From contig NZ_CP029427.2 of assembly GCF_002266465.3 (NCBI RefSeq), positions 5,086,501-5,150,500 of the forward strand: a DNA stretch of 64,000 nt, given 5' to 3'. This stretch comes from Bradyrhizobium symbiodeficiens. GTDB lineage: Bacteria > Pseudomonadota > Alphaproteobacteria > Rhizobiales > Xanthobacteraceae. Shown here in pieces: positions 9,226-16,916 of the stretch. The notes beneath the pieces are model-generated. The model saw nothing but the letters and a program-made list of their open reading frames with translations, did no database searches and was not told the DNA's origin. Within the stretch, counting starts at the first letter, position 1. Each line of letters opens with the position of its first letter. The position numbers and the translations under genes were made by a program.

Positions 9226-10373
9226 CCCAGCACTTGCTCCGCTTCCGTGACTGCGCAGAGAACATGATAGAACGACGACGCAGGAATGGTGTCGATCAGC
9301 GACTTGCCGTCGCGATCGAACTGGTCGTACCAGCCGCCCCTCACGGGATGGCTGAGATAATGCCGTTCGAGCCGCACCAGCGCCGCACGTGCCTCGTCCG
9401 CTGCGCCCGCCTCACCGGACTCGGCCTGCGCGATCCAAGCCTTCGCGATCTCGGTCTGTGGCCAAAGTCGGCGCGTGCCGCGGCGAATGTTGCCGATGTC
9501 GTCCCCCTCGTCGATCAGGCAGCCCGTGGCCTCGTCGCGATACCGGAGCGCGGTCGCAAGCAACTCGGCACGCCGCTGACCCGTCGGGCATCCCGTGATG
9601 CGTTCGAAACCTTTCAGCAGCCAGACCCATTCCGCCTGATGGCCCGGCTCGACGCTGACAGGCTCGATCTTCGACCAGTCCTCCTCGAAATACTCCGTAA
9701 GGATGCGCTTCTGCTTATCGTAGAGATTGGCGAGGAACAGCGCGAAAAACTCGCCGGCACGGTTCTGGAACGCCAGATCGTGGGTCGCGTCGAAACACGC
9801 GATCATCGCCTCGAACAGATGCATGTGCGGGTTCTGCCGGCGCGGCAGCGAAACCGGAAGGCCTTCGTGCACGCCGCCATGAGGCGAGCGGAGATGGCCG
9901 TCGAGGAAGGCCAGCAGCGCGTCGATCTCGGCACGAATTTGCGCGTCCTGGTCGAGCGCGTAGACGGTCGCGAGCGCGAACAGGATGAAAGCGTGGTCGT
10001 AGGCATCGCGCCGGCCGTCCAGCACCGTCCCCTCCGGCGTCAGCCGGTGCACGTAGCCGGGCCGGCCGTCGGGCGCTTTGGCTTTGGCAAGCAGATGCTC
10101 CAGCCCCTTCAGCGCAATGGCGCGCCCCTCAGGGTACCAGCCCATTTGTGCGGCCTTTGCGTAGCAATAGATCTGGCGGGCCTGCACGAACACGCGCCGC
10201 GGCGCAGCCGCATCCGCAGCGCCGTCGCGGTGCAGCCGGTCGATGAACCCCCCTCCGGCAGAATCCCAACCGACGGCCGACCACAGTGGCAGCGCCTCCT
10301 CGATCATCCGGCGCTTCAGGCGCGCGACGACGTCCGTCGCCTCCTCCGCCGCAATGATTCCTTCGTCCGCCAT
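9222..10373 (-). CDS. AGE-family sugar epimerase/isomerase
   Basis: 383 residues starting at an ATG with GGAGAGGA just upstream; longer in-frame extensions upstream lack family features. It resembles the N-acylglucosamine 2-epimerase / mannose isomerase superfamily, an (alpha/alpha)6 barrel. Motifs: RVFVQARQIYCY, GHQAEWVWLL with the conserved His, and HPVRGGWYDQFDRDG near the C-terminus. Members interconvert aldose and ketose or epimerise C2 of free sugars. It is convergent with livF and divergent from the PaaK-like gene (86 bases apart), so it may belong to the sugar locus to the right. Substrate unknown. Confidence 0.82.
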   Translation of the reverse strand: MADEGIIAAEEATDVVARLKRRMIEEALPLWSAVGWDSAGGGFIDRLHRDGAADAAAPRRVFVQARQIYCYAKAAQMGWYPEGRAIALKGLEHLLAKAKAPDGRPGYVHRLTPEGTVLDGRRDAYDHAFILFALATVYALDQDAQIRAEIDALLAFLDGHLRSPHGGVHEGLPVSLPRRQNPHMHLFEAMIACFDATHDLAFQNRAGEFFALFLANLYDKQKRILTEYFEEDWSKIEPVSVEPGHQAEWVWLLKGFERITGCPTGQRRAELLATALRYRDEATGCLIDEGDDIGNIRRGTRRLWPQTEIAKAWIAQAESGEAGAADEARAALVRLERHYLSHPVRGGWYDQFDRDGKSLIDTIPASSFYHVLCAVTEAEQVLG

Positions 10374-10459
10374 CGCGTCCTCTCCGGGCCTCGCCAATGG
10401 CCGTCTGATACCCACGCCAGCGGCGGCGCGCAACGGATGCCAACACGGAAAGAACAGCC

Positions 10460-11683
10460 ATGACCACCCACTACGACGCCCGCGAGACGCGCGACCAAGC
10501 CGCCCGCGAGGCCGATCTGTTCTCCCGCCTGCCGGAGGTGCTGCGAGCCGCGATGGCCGCCCCGGCCTATGCCGAGCGGCTGAGAGGTATCGATCCCGCC
10601 GCCGTGACCTCCAGGGCCGCGCTGGCGGGCCTGCCGGTCTTGCGCAAGTCGGAACTGCCCGCCTTGCACAAGGCCTCTGCGCCCTTCGGAGGCTTCGTGG
10701 CGGCGGCCCCCGGTTCATTCGCCCGCCTCTTCACCTCCCCCGGCCCGATCTTCGAACCGGAGGGACGGCAGGCTGATCCGTGGCGCGGCGCGAGGGCGTT
10801 GTTCGCGGCCGGGTTCCGGCCCGATGACACCGTCCTCAACACCTTCAGCTACCATCTCACCCCGGGCGGCTTCATCTTCGACGCCTCGGCCCGCGCGCTC
10901 GGCTGTGCCGTGATCCCGGCGGGGCCCGGCAATGCCGAACAGCAATTCGAGTTGATCGAAGCCTACCGCCCGGTTGGCTACAGCGGGACGCCGGACTTTC
11001 TGAAGATATTGCTCGATGCCGCGGCCAGTTCAGGCCGCGACGTCTCCTCGATCAAACGCGCACTGGTTTCCGGCGCGGCGTTCCCGCCCTCGCTCCAGGC
11101 TGAGATCAAGGCGCGCGGCATCGACGCCTACCAGGCCTTCGGCACCGCCGATCTCGGCCTCATCGCGTTCGAGACCGAGGCACGCGAGGGCATGGTCGTG
11201 AACGAAGACCTGATCCTGGAGATCGTCAGGCCCGGCACTGGCGATCCCGTCGCGTCGGGCGACGTCGGCGAGATCGTGGTGACGTCGCTCGATCCCCACC
11301 ATCCCTGGATCCGGCTCGCCCTTGGCGACCTCACCGCAGCGCTGCCGGGTCCGAGCAAGTGCGGCCGCACCAACATGCGCATCAAGGGCTGGATGGGCCG
11401 CGCCGACCAGACCACCAAGGTCAAGGGCATGTTCATCCGCCCCGAACAGATCGCCGAGATCGGCAAACGTCATTCCGCGCTCGGAAGATTACGCCTCGTC
11501 GTCACACGGCAGGGCGAGACCGATGCGATGACACTGAAAGCGGAAACGGCGGCGGCCAGCCAGGCGCTGCACGAGGAGATCGCCAGCAGCTTGCGCGCCG
11601 TGACGAAACTCGGCGGAGCCGTCGAGCTGGTCAGCCCCGGCATGCTGCCGAACGACGGCAAGGTGATCGCGGACGAGCGGTAG
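10460..11683 (+). CDS. PaaK-like adenylate-forming (acyl-CoA ligase family) protein
   Basis: 407 residues, a little shorter than classical phenylacetate-CoA ligase. The family framework is visible: FSYHLTPGGFIFDASARALGC, GYSGTPDFL, AFGTADLGLIAFE, GEIVVTSL, and the C-terminal hinge with KGMFIRPEQI. The usual glycine/serine-rich phosphate loop is weak here (TSPGPIFEPEG), so the nucleotide contact may differ. It would adenylate a carboxylic acid; next to a glycan locus it might supply an acyl donor, but that is inference. GGAAAG precedes the ATG. It ends 36 bases before the convergent acyltransferase. Confidence 0.75.
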   Translation: MTTHYDARETRDQAAREADLFSRLPEVLRAAMAAPAYAERLRGIDPAAVTSRAALAGLPVLRKSELPALHKASAPFGGFVAAAPGSFARLFTSPGPIFEPEGRQADPWRGARALFAAGFRPDDTVLNTFSYHLTPGGFIFDASARALGCAVIPAGPGNAEQQFELIEAYRPVGYSGTPDFLKILLDAAASSGRDVSSIKRALVSGAAFPPSLQAEIKARGIDAYQAFGTADLGLIAFETEAREGMVVNEDLILEIVRPGTGDPVASGDVGEIVVTSLDPHHPWIRLALGDLTAALPGPSKCGRTNMRIKGWMGRADQTTKVKGMFIRPEQIAEIGKRHSALGRLRLVVTRQGETDAMTLKAETAAASQALHEEIASSLRAVTKLGGAVELVSPGMLPNDGKVIADER

Positions 11684-11719
11684 CATCCCTGACAGGCGCC
11701 TGAAGCCGCCCGTCCCCGC

Positions 11720-13684
11720 TCACCGCTCCGGCGAGGCATATCGCGAAAGGCGCGCCTTCAAATCCTTGCCGACGACGGTCTCGCCGCAAACGCTGAGATG
11801 ATCGAAATCCCTGTACATCAAGCAATCGCCGCTCAGCAGATTCATCGCATCGGGATTGATGATATCGAAGAACGACACGTAGTCGAAGTTCCTGCGTTGC
11901 AGGTCAACGGTGCTGCGCAAGTGCTTCTCGAGCGCCGAAAAGATACCCGCCGTCACGGGACTGACGGGATACCCCTCTCGCGCGACCTTCTTCATCCCTT
12001 CAAAGTCGGCGAAATTGAGCCTCGGTTCGACGAAGGGACCAAGCCAGATTGTCCTGGTCATCCCAGACATGGCTTGCAGATAGCCGATCGTCTGGGTGAT
12101 CGCGTTATCGTTGAAATGGTACTTGCCGCCAAATTTCAGCACCTCGCCGGGCTCTTCCTGATCATTTTCGTCGAGCACGAGATGGGATCCGGAGAAATGC
12201 AGGATGACCGTCCCGACAACTTCCCGATGCGCATCCATGAATTCGCCGAATCCAATATAGGGACATTCGCGTCTCGTGTTGTCCCAAGGGCGGCAGCCAG
12301 GGTTGACCAGCCCAACGACAAACTTGCCATAGTTGTTCCTGAACAGTGCGTTGTAGATGTTCATCGCGTGGGAGTCGCCGATAACGACTGTCCCGGGTCC
12401 AAACCTCTTCGAGCAATCGACGAGCCGGCCCCAGGCCGCAGGTTCGAGCTGCGTCATCCAGAAGACGCAATTGCCATCCGTGGCCATGTCGCGCGTGAGC
12501 TCGCCCCCGGTGTCACGCATGAGCAACTGGTAGAGACGACGCGTATCGTCTCCACTGAAGTAGAGACCTTGCTTTTCGAATCCGTTGGTGGCGATCGCAG
12601 CGATACTGGTGCCGGCGAGTGAGAATATGCCGAGCGAGCAAGCCGCAATCAGCGCCGGCTTTCTCAGCCACTTGCGATCTCTGGCCGGCTGCTCGACCAG
12701 GCGATAGGTCAAGATGGCAAGCACGAAAGAAACAGCCGTCAGCGCAAGCGCGACACCGACACTGGGGCGATCAAAGCCGCTCAATCTGGCGAAAACCAAC
12801 ACCGGCTGATGCCATAGATAGGCGCTGTAGCTGACGAGCCCGATTGCGACCGGGATCCGACTTCCGAGCACCCTTCCGACCGTCGTCCGAGTGGTCGCGA
12901 ACGCAATGACGAGCCAGGCTCCGACCACCGGGGTCAGAGCGCGAAAACCTGGATATTTGAATCCGCCGCGCTCAAAAAGGCCGAACGCAATAAGCCCGAT
13001 GCCGACGAGGACCAAAGTGTCGAGCGTTGCGTTTGACAGCCGGGCCCGCAACTTCGTGACGGGCCACAAGGCCAGAACAGCGCCCATGAGCAGTTCCCAG
13101 AGGCGGCTCGGAATCAAATAGAAGGTGGCTTCCTTGGTTTGGGGTCCCCATTGAGCGTAGCTGATGCTCGCGACGGCGATCGCGGCGAGCAGCACTCCGG
13201 CCCACTTCCGACCGAACTTCAGAGCGCCCATCAGGAGAATGGGGAAGATCAGGTAGAACTGCTCTTCGACGCCGAGGCTCCACGTATGCAACAGCGGCTT
13301 AAGTTCGGCTATCCGGTCGAAGTAGCCGCTCTGCGACCAGAAAAATACATTCGACACGAACGCGCACACCGCGATCACGCTCTTCGAGAACTCAAGCACT
13401 TCACGCGGAAGCATGAGAACGAAAACGAGGGGGGTACACACCAGCACGACCACGATGAGTGCCGGCAATATTCTCCGCGCACGCCTTTCGTAGAACGCCG
13501 CGAATGTAAACCTGCCCTGCTCCATCTCGGTGCTGATGATGGAGGTGATCAGATAGCCGCTGATGACGAAGAATATGTCGACACCGAGATAGCCGCCCGG
13601 CAGAGCCTTGATGCCCGCATGGAAGAGCATGACCGAGAGAACGGCGATCGCTCTAAGTCCATCTATTTCGGGGCGATATTCCAC
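11720..13684 (-). CDS. OafA/YrhL-type membrane acyltransferase with C-terminal SGNH domain (copy 1)
   Basis: 654 residues. The N-terminal half is the multi-pass Acyl_transf_3 domain: YRPEIDGLRAIAVLSV, GYLGVDIFFVISGYLI, LLHTWSLGVEEQFYL. The C-terminal half is a periplasmic SGNH hydrolase-like domain with GDSHA near residue 430 and the catalytic-type DHLS near residue 630. Such proteins O-acetylate or otherwise acylate surface polysaccharides. The start lies 6 bases after the stop of the carbamoyltransferase, so both decorators are probably co-transcribed. A close paralogue lies at 22848-24809 in inverted orientation. Confidence 0.92.
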   Translation of the reverse strand: MEYRPEIDGLRAIAVLSVMLFHAGIKALPGGYLGVDIFFVISGYLITSIISTEMEQGRFTFAAFYERRARRILPALIVVVLVCTPLVFVLMLPREVLEFSKSVIAVCAFVSNVFFWSQSGYFDRIAELKPLLHTWSLGVEEQFYLIFPILLMGALKFGRKWAGVLLAAIAVASISYAQWGPQTKEATFYLIPSRLWELLMGAVLALWPVTKLRARLSNATLDTLVLVGIGLIAFGLFERGGFKYPGFRALTPVVGAWLVIAFATTRTTVGRVLGSRIPVAIGLVSYSAYLWHQPVLVFARLSGFDRPSVGVALALTAVSFVLAILTYRLVEQPARDRKWLRKPALIAACSLGIFSLAGTSIAAIATNGFEKQGLYFSGDDTRRLYQLLMRDTGGELTRDMATDGNCVFWMTQLEPAAWGRLVDCSKRFGPGTVVIGDSHAMNIYNALFRNNYGKFVVGLVNPGCRPWDNTRRECPYIGFGEFMDAHREVVGTVILHFSGSHLVLDENDQEEPGEVLKFGGKYHFNDNAITQTIGYLQAMSGMTRTIWLGPFVEPRLNFADFEGMKKVAREGYPVSPVTAGIFSALEKHLRSTVDLQRRNFDYVSFFDIINPDAMNLLSGDCLMYRDFDHLSVCGETVVGKDLKARLSRYASPER

Positions 13685-13690
13685 TTAGGG

Positions 13691-15328
13691 TCAATTCGAT
13701 TTCGACAGCCGGTAATTGCCGAGATAGAGCACGTCCAGCCCCGAGCAGAAATAGGTGTGCAACGCCTCCAGCGGCGCGTTCACCGTCGGCTGCTCGTTGA
13801 TGTTGAGGCTGGTGTTGATCAGAACCGGCAGCGAGGTCGCTTTCGCGAAATCGCCGATCAGGCGACTGTAGAGCGGGTTGCTGTCCGCGTGGACGCTCTG
13901 GATGCGCGCGGTGTTGTCGACATGGACCACCGCAGGCATGGTCTCGGCGACCTTCTGATTGACCGGGAACGTCACCACCATGAAGGGCGCGTCGAACGTG
14001 TCCTCGAAATACTCGGCCTGGCGTTCATACAATACCGACGGACAGAACGGGCGGAATTCCTCGCGATACTTGATGGTGAGGTTGATGCGGTCCTTCATGC
14101 CGGCATGCCTGGGATCGGCCAGGATCGAGCGGTTGCCGAGCGCGCGCGGACCGTACTCCATCCGCCCCTGGAACCAGCCCACCGTCTTCTGTTCGGTCAA
14201 ATCGGTGACGCAGCGCGACACGGGATCGTCGAGCAGCTCGAACCGCGCCCCGATCTTGTCGAGCGTCTCCCGTATCGTGTCGTTGGAATAGTCCGGTCCC
14301 CAGTAAGCATGGGTCAGCGGTGCGATGGCGTGGCCCGCCTCCGCGCATTTCATCATTGCGGCGCCGAGCGCCACGCCGGCATCATGCGGCACCGGTGGGA
14401 CGTAGAGACGCTTCACGGACGGCTCGGCCGCAATCTCCATGTTCATCTTGCAGTTCAGCCCGACGCCGCCGGCGATGCAGACATCACCGCAGCCGGTTTC
14501 GGCGATCGCGGAACGGATCACTTCGGTGGCGACGATCTCGAGCTGCTTCTGGCCGCTTGCGGCAATGTTGGTCAGACGCTGGTCGAGCGGCGCGCCACGC
14601 AGCCGCCGCGGCCCCAAAATCTCCTCCATCCTCTCGGTGAAGATGCGCTCCTGCCGTGTCGAGAAATCGCTGGTGAAGATCTCGGCGTCGCGCCTGCGCT
14701 TGTCGAGCTCGGGATCGAGCTCGTAATTGATGCCGTTCGGACGCAGCAGCTGGGCGAACTTGTCGAGATAGTCCGGACTGCCATAGGAGGACAGGCCCAT
14801 GACCTTGTACTCGTCATTGGTCATCTGATAGCCGAGATACTGCGTCAGCATCCCGTAATAGAGACCGAGACTGTTGTTGCGTCCGAACCGCGTCAGCACG
14901 CGGAAGTCGTTGCCGCGCGCATGCGCGACGAGGCCGGAACTGGAATCGCCCGAGAAGTCGAAGCAGGCCACTGTCGCCTCCGGAAAACCGGAGCCGTAGA
15001 ACGAGCTCGCGGCATGACAGAGGTGATGGTCGTAGAGCTCGATCTTCGGGCTGTGGCCGAACTGATACTTGAAATACTCGGTGAGACGCTGCGTGTAGTT
15101 GGTGTAGGTCTTCAACGGCGAGCAGATCCAGTCGACGTCGCGCATGGTGATACCGGCCTGCTTCAGGCAGAAGCCGATCGCCCCGCGCGGCAGCTCGCCG
15201 CGCGCATGTTTGGCCAGCGTGAAGCGCTCCTCCTCGGCAGCAGCGATCAGCTCCCCGTCGCGCAGTAAAACCGCCGCACCGTCGTGATGCCCGTGCTTGA
15301 TCCCCGAGCTGATTCCGATCACATACAT
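13691..15328 (-). CDS. NodU/CmcH-family O-carbamoyltransferase
   Basis: 545 residues, normal for the family. N-terminal Carbam_trans_N domain: HDGAAVLLRDGELIAAAEEER, the metal-binding HHLCHAASSF, and NDEYKVMGLSSYG. C-terminal domain: GGVGLNCKMN, EYGPRALGNRSI, PVLINTSLN. Enzymes of this family use carbamoyl phosphate and ATP to carbamoylate a sugar hydroxyl (NodU acts on Nod factor). No other nod genes are present, so here the target is more likely the locus glycan. The ATG at 15328 follows GAGGGG; upstream in-frame sequence runs into the divergent promoter region and is not coding. It is divergent from the CBS-kinase gene. Confidence 0.9.
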   Translation of the reverse strand: MYVIGISSGIKHGHHDGAAVLLRDGELIAAAEEERFTLAKHARGELPRGAIGFCLKQAGITMRDVDWICSPLKTYTNYTQRLTEYFKYQFGHSPKIELYDHHLCHAASSFYGSGFPEATVACFDFSGDSSSGLVAHARGNDFRVLTRFGRNNSLGLYYGMLTQYLGYQMTNDEYKVMGLSSYGSPDYLDKFAQLLRPNGINYELDPELDKRRRDAEIFTSDFSTRQERIFTERMEEILGPRRLRGAPLDQRLTNIAASGQKQLEIVATEVIRSAIAETGCGDVCIAGGVGLNCKMNMEIAAEPSVKRLYVPPVPHDAGVALGAAMMKCAEAGHAIAPLTHAYWGPDYSNDTIRETLDKIGARFELLDDPVSRCVTDLTEQKTVGWFQGRMEYGPRALGNRSILADPRHAGMKDRINLTIKYREEFRPFCPSVLYERQAEYFEDTFDAPFMVVTFPVNQKVAETMPAVVHVDNTARIQSVHADSNPLYSRLIGDFAKATSLPVLINTSLNINEQPTVNAPLEALHTYFCSGLDVLYLGNYRLSKSN

Positions 15329-15445
15329 GTCGCGTAGACCCCTCGGGAGCCTTCTATAGAAACCGCGGCCAATGTAAATCGGCTCGGGCCGACCGAAGCG
15401 CTTGAGGCCGGCCATTTTGGCCCGATGCCGCCGGGCGCAGGAACC

Positions 15446-15474
15446 TTGCATCGCCCCTGCCGCTCCCGTATTAC
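15446..15474 (+). promoter_or_regulatory. Sigma-70-like promoter for module A operon
   Basis: TTGCAT at 15446-15451 and TATTAC at 15469-15474 with a 17-base spacer, giving transcription start near 15481 and a leader of about 44 bases before the GTG at 15525. A closely similar element occurs at 28164, which supports it as a real conserved signal. Confidence 0.55.
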
Positions 15475-15524
15475 CAACCTTGCTGCGATATGGCCTGGAA
15501 TTGGCCCTTCCTGGACCCCGAAAC

Positions 15525-16901
15525 GTGCTTGAACGTACCCTCGTCACCATCGCCGAGACCGAGACCATTGAGGAAGCCTTCCGGCGCCTGAATGCGAACA
15601 TGCTCGGCATCCTGTTCGCACAGGACGCGAGCGGACGAATCGTCGGCGCAGTGACCGACGGCGACATCCGCAGGCGCATGCTCGCCGGGACCACGATCCA
15701 GGACCGGGTTGCGACCTGCATCAATCGCAACTTCGTCTCGGCCAGGGCCGGCGGCCCGCGCGAGCAGATCCTCAAATTGCTGGATCAGCGCGTGCACGTG
15801 GTGCCTATCCTCGATGGCGAAGGACGGCTGGTCGACGTGTTCAGCCGCGAGCTGTTCAACCTGTCCGAAGAGAGCGAGGTGTTCGCGCGCGCCCGCTCGC
15901 CGGTGCGGATCAGCTTCTCCGGCGGCGGCACCGACCTGACGCACTATTTCGTCGAGAATGACGGCGGCGCGGTCATCAACGCCACGATCAAGATGTACGC
16001 TCACGCGACGCTGCGGCGCCGGAGCGATTCCAGCATCCGGATCTATTCGCACGATTTCCGCAGCACGATCGAGGCCGACAATCTCGCGGAGCTTGGAACG
16101 GACGGGGACCTAGCCCTGATCAAGTCCGTCGTGCGCCTGATCAAGCCGACTTACGGGTTCGAGCTCGAGGTCTCCGCCGATTTCCCGGTCGGCTCGGGCC
16201 TCGGCGGCTCGGCGGTGGTCACATCCGCCATCATCGGCTGCTTCAACGAATTCCGCGGCGACCAGTGGGACCGCCACGAGATCGCGGAGATGGCGTTCCA
16301 GGCCGAGCGGCTGATGCTCAACATCCCCGGCGGCTGGCAGGACCAGTACGCCACCGTGTTCGGCGGCTTCAACCACATGGAGTTCTTCTCCGACCAGAAC
16401 ACCATCGTGCCGCTTCGCCTCGACCCCAACATCATCGCCGAGCTCGAGGAGAGCCTGGTGCTCTGCTACACCGGCTCGGGTCGCGATTCCGGCGCCATCC
16501 ACCGCGACCAGAAGGCACAGCACGAGACCAGCGATGCCGTCGCCGCAGCCGCCAAGCAGAAGGAAGTGACGCGCGACATACGGCGGCATCTCCTGCGCGG
16601 ACAGCTCCTGGAATGCGGCCGGCTGATCGACGAGGCCTGGCACGCCAAGCGGAAGCTGAGCTCGAAGATCTCGTCGGACGCGATCGATGCGATCTACGAT
16701 TTCGCCAAACAGCACGGCGCGGTCGGCGGCAAGCTACTGGGCGCAGGTGGCGGCGGCTACTTCCTGTTCTTCGTGCGTCCGTTCGAGCGCTACCAGCTCA
16801 TCGCCGCACTGGAACAGCAGGGGCACAGCTGTTCGCGCATCATGTTCGAAGAGAACGGGCTGCGAACGTGGAAGTCGCGTTTTCCCGCGCGATTTGCCTG
16901 A
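15525..16901 (+). CDS. CBS-domain / GHMP-family sugar kinase fusion
   Basis: 458 residues from a GTG placed just where the CBS domain begins. Residues 1-115 are a CBS pair (GAVTDGDIRRRM; HVVPILDGEGRLVDVFS). Residues from 123 are a GHMP kinase: RSPVRISFSGGGTDL, the ATP loop PVGSGLGGSA at 221-230, and GAGGGGYFLFF near the end. The closest named activity I recognise is D-glycero-D-manno-heptose 7-phosphate kinase (HddA), which phosphorylates the anomeric position. CBS pairs usually bind adenine nucleotides, so the kinase may be allosterically tuned. First gene of the module A operon, 15 bases before the NeuB fusion. The true sugar substrate is not known. Confidence 0.85.
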   Translation: MLERTLVTIAETETIEEAFRRLNANMLGILFAQDASGRIVGAVTDGDIRRRMLAGTTIQDRVATCINRNFVSARAGGPREQILKLLDQRVHVVPILDGEGRLVDVFSRELFNLSEESEVFARARSPVRISFSGGGTDLTHYFVENDGGAVINATIKMYAHATLRRRSDSSIRIYSHDFRSTIEADNLAELGTDGDLALIKSVVRLIKPTYGFELEVSADFPVGSGLGGSAVVTSAIIGCFNEFRGDQWDRHEIAEMAFQAERLMLNIPGGWQDQYATVFGGFNHMEFFSDQNTIVPLRLDPNIIAELEESLVLCYTGSGRDSGAIHRDQKAQHETSDAVAAAAKQKEVTRDIRRHLLRGQLLECGRLIDEAWHAKRKLSSKISSDAIDAIYDFAKQHGAVGGKLLGAGGGGYFLFFVRPFERYQLIAALEQQGHSCSRIMFEENGLRTWKSRFPARFA

Positions 16902-16916
16902 CGCAGTGAGACGAGA

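Noticed and set aside
10374..10718. In-frame upstream extension of the AGE-family gene
   Set aside because: The added residues are Arg/Pro-rich without homology, and the ATG at 10373 has a good ribosome-binding site. The extension also overlaps the divergent PaaK-like gene.
13139..15268. A 709-codon open frame on the forward strand opposite the carbamoyltransferase and acyltransferase
   Set aside because: It is antisense to two genes with clear family motifs, its composition is His/Arg/Asp-rich, and it has no recognisable domain. It is a high-GC shadow.
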